Of a DNA stretch of 64,000 nt, positions 63,729 through 64,000 are shown in pieces (within the stretch, counting starts at the first letter, position 1; each line of letters starts with the position of its first letter). The notes beneath the pieces are model-generated. The model ran no database searches. It saw only the letters and a program-made list of their open reading frames with translations, and had not been told where the DNA came from. Origin of the DNA: Ophiodon elongatus (Eukaryota; Chordata; Actinopteri; Perciformes; Hexagrammidae); the NCBI GenBank assembly GCA_016806645.1, contig JACSYO010000570.1, forward strand, positions 4,592,001 through 4,656,000, given 5' to 3'. A program made the translations under genes and the position numbers.

Positions 63729-64000
63729 TACAGAAATCCCTCTGAGAAGTTGAGCGATATGTGAAAAGGCAGGAAGTGACACCTCTCCTCTGGTGACGGG
63801 CGGGATAGGTGGAAAGAGAAGCTTCCAGGCTTCACGAACACATTCAAACAGAGAAACCATTCAATAAGAGCGATGCAGGGATGAGTGAGTCCTTAAAACC
63901 AGGAGATGAGCGAGCAATTTTTTTTTCAATGGTTGTTTGGTTTGATGCCTGGGTAACAAAAGCTGAGGAGATTTTAATGTTTTGGTTCTATGACTTAAAA

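Larger units (their letters stand above)
60834..64000 (-). other. Upstream ptchd4 intron
   Basis: Holds family B copy 2 and the terminal GT/GA microsatellites. No frame resembling the PTCHD4 N-terminus is present, so the first exon is beyond the right edge. Confidence 0.6.

Overview
This is vertebrate nuclear DNA, almost certainly from a ray-finned (teleost) fish. It has spliced genes with GT-AG introns, long AT-rich non-coding stretches, many dinucleotide microsatellites, and many diverged dispersed repeats of the kind seen in percomorph fish. There are no operons, CRISPR arrays, rRNA genes or other prokaryotic features.

Two protein-coding genes are secure, and both run off the window at their 5' ends. 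At the left, on the + strand, are the last four coding exons (3615-5454) of a neuropsin-type opsin, opn5. On the - strand are the last two coding exons (60833-60338 and 35077-33402) of ptchd4, a Patched-domain RND-family membrane protein. The genes are tail to tail with about 28 kb between their stop codons. From memory OPN5 and PTCHD4 are also neighbours in human, so this is conserved synteny and helps identify both genes. They are not known to work together: one is a UV/violet-sensitive photoreceptor GPCR, the other a multipass Patched-like protein.

Layout: 1-3614 opn5 intron; 3615-5454 opn5 3' exons; 5455-33401 3' flanks and intergenic DNA with several transposon-derived repeats; 33402-35077 ptchd4 terminal exon; 35078-60337 a 25 kb ptchd4 intron holding a degraded LINE, a truncated Gypsy-type LTR retrotransposon, nested non-autonomous elements, long microsatellites and one unexplained exon-like island on the + strand (56970-57089); 60338-60833 ptchd4 penultimate exon; 60834-64000 upstream ptchd4 intron or flank.

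At least eight repeat families can be recognised by comparing the window with itself. Two transposon-in-transposon nestings can be read directly, one of them with an uninterrupted sister copy. I did not find a previously undescribed biological system. The best leads are the orphan exon-like island, the Glu-Arg dipeptide expansion in the PTCHD4 tail, the TTAA-bounded element family, and two short coding-looking islands (around 790-986 and 19019-19115) that may be retrocopies or repeat-derived.
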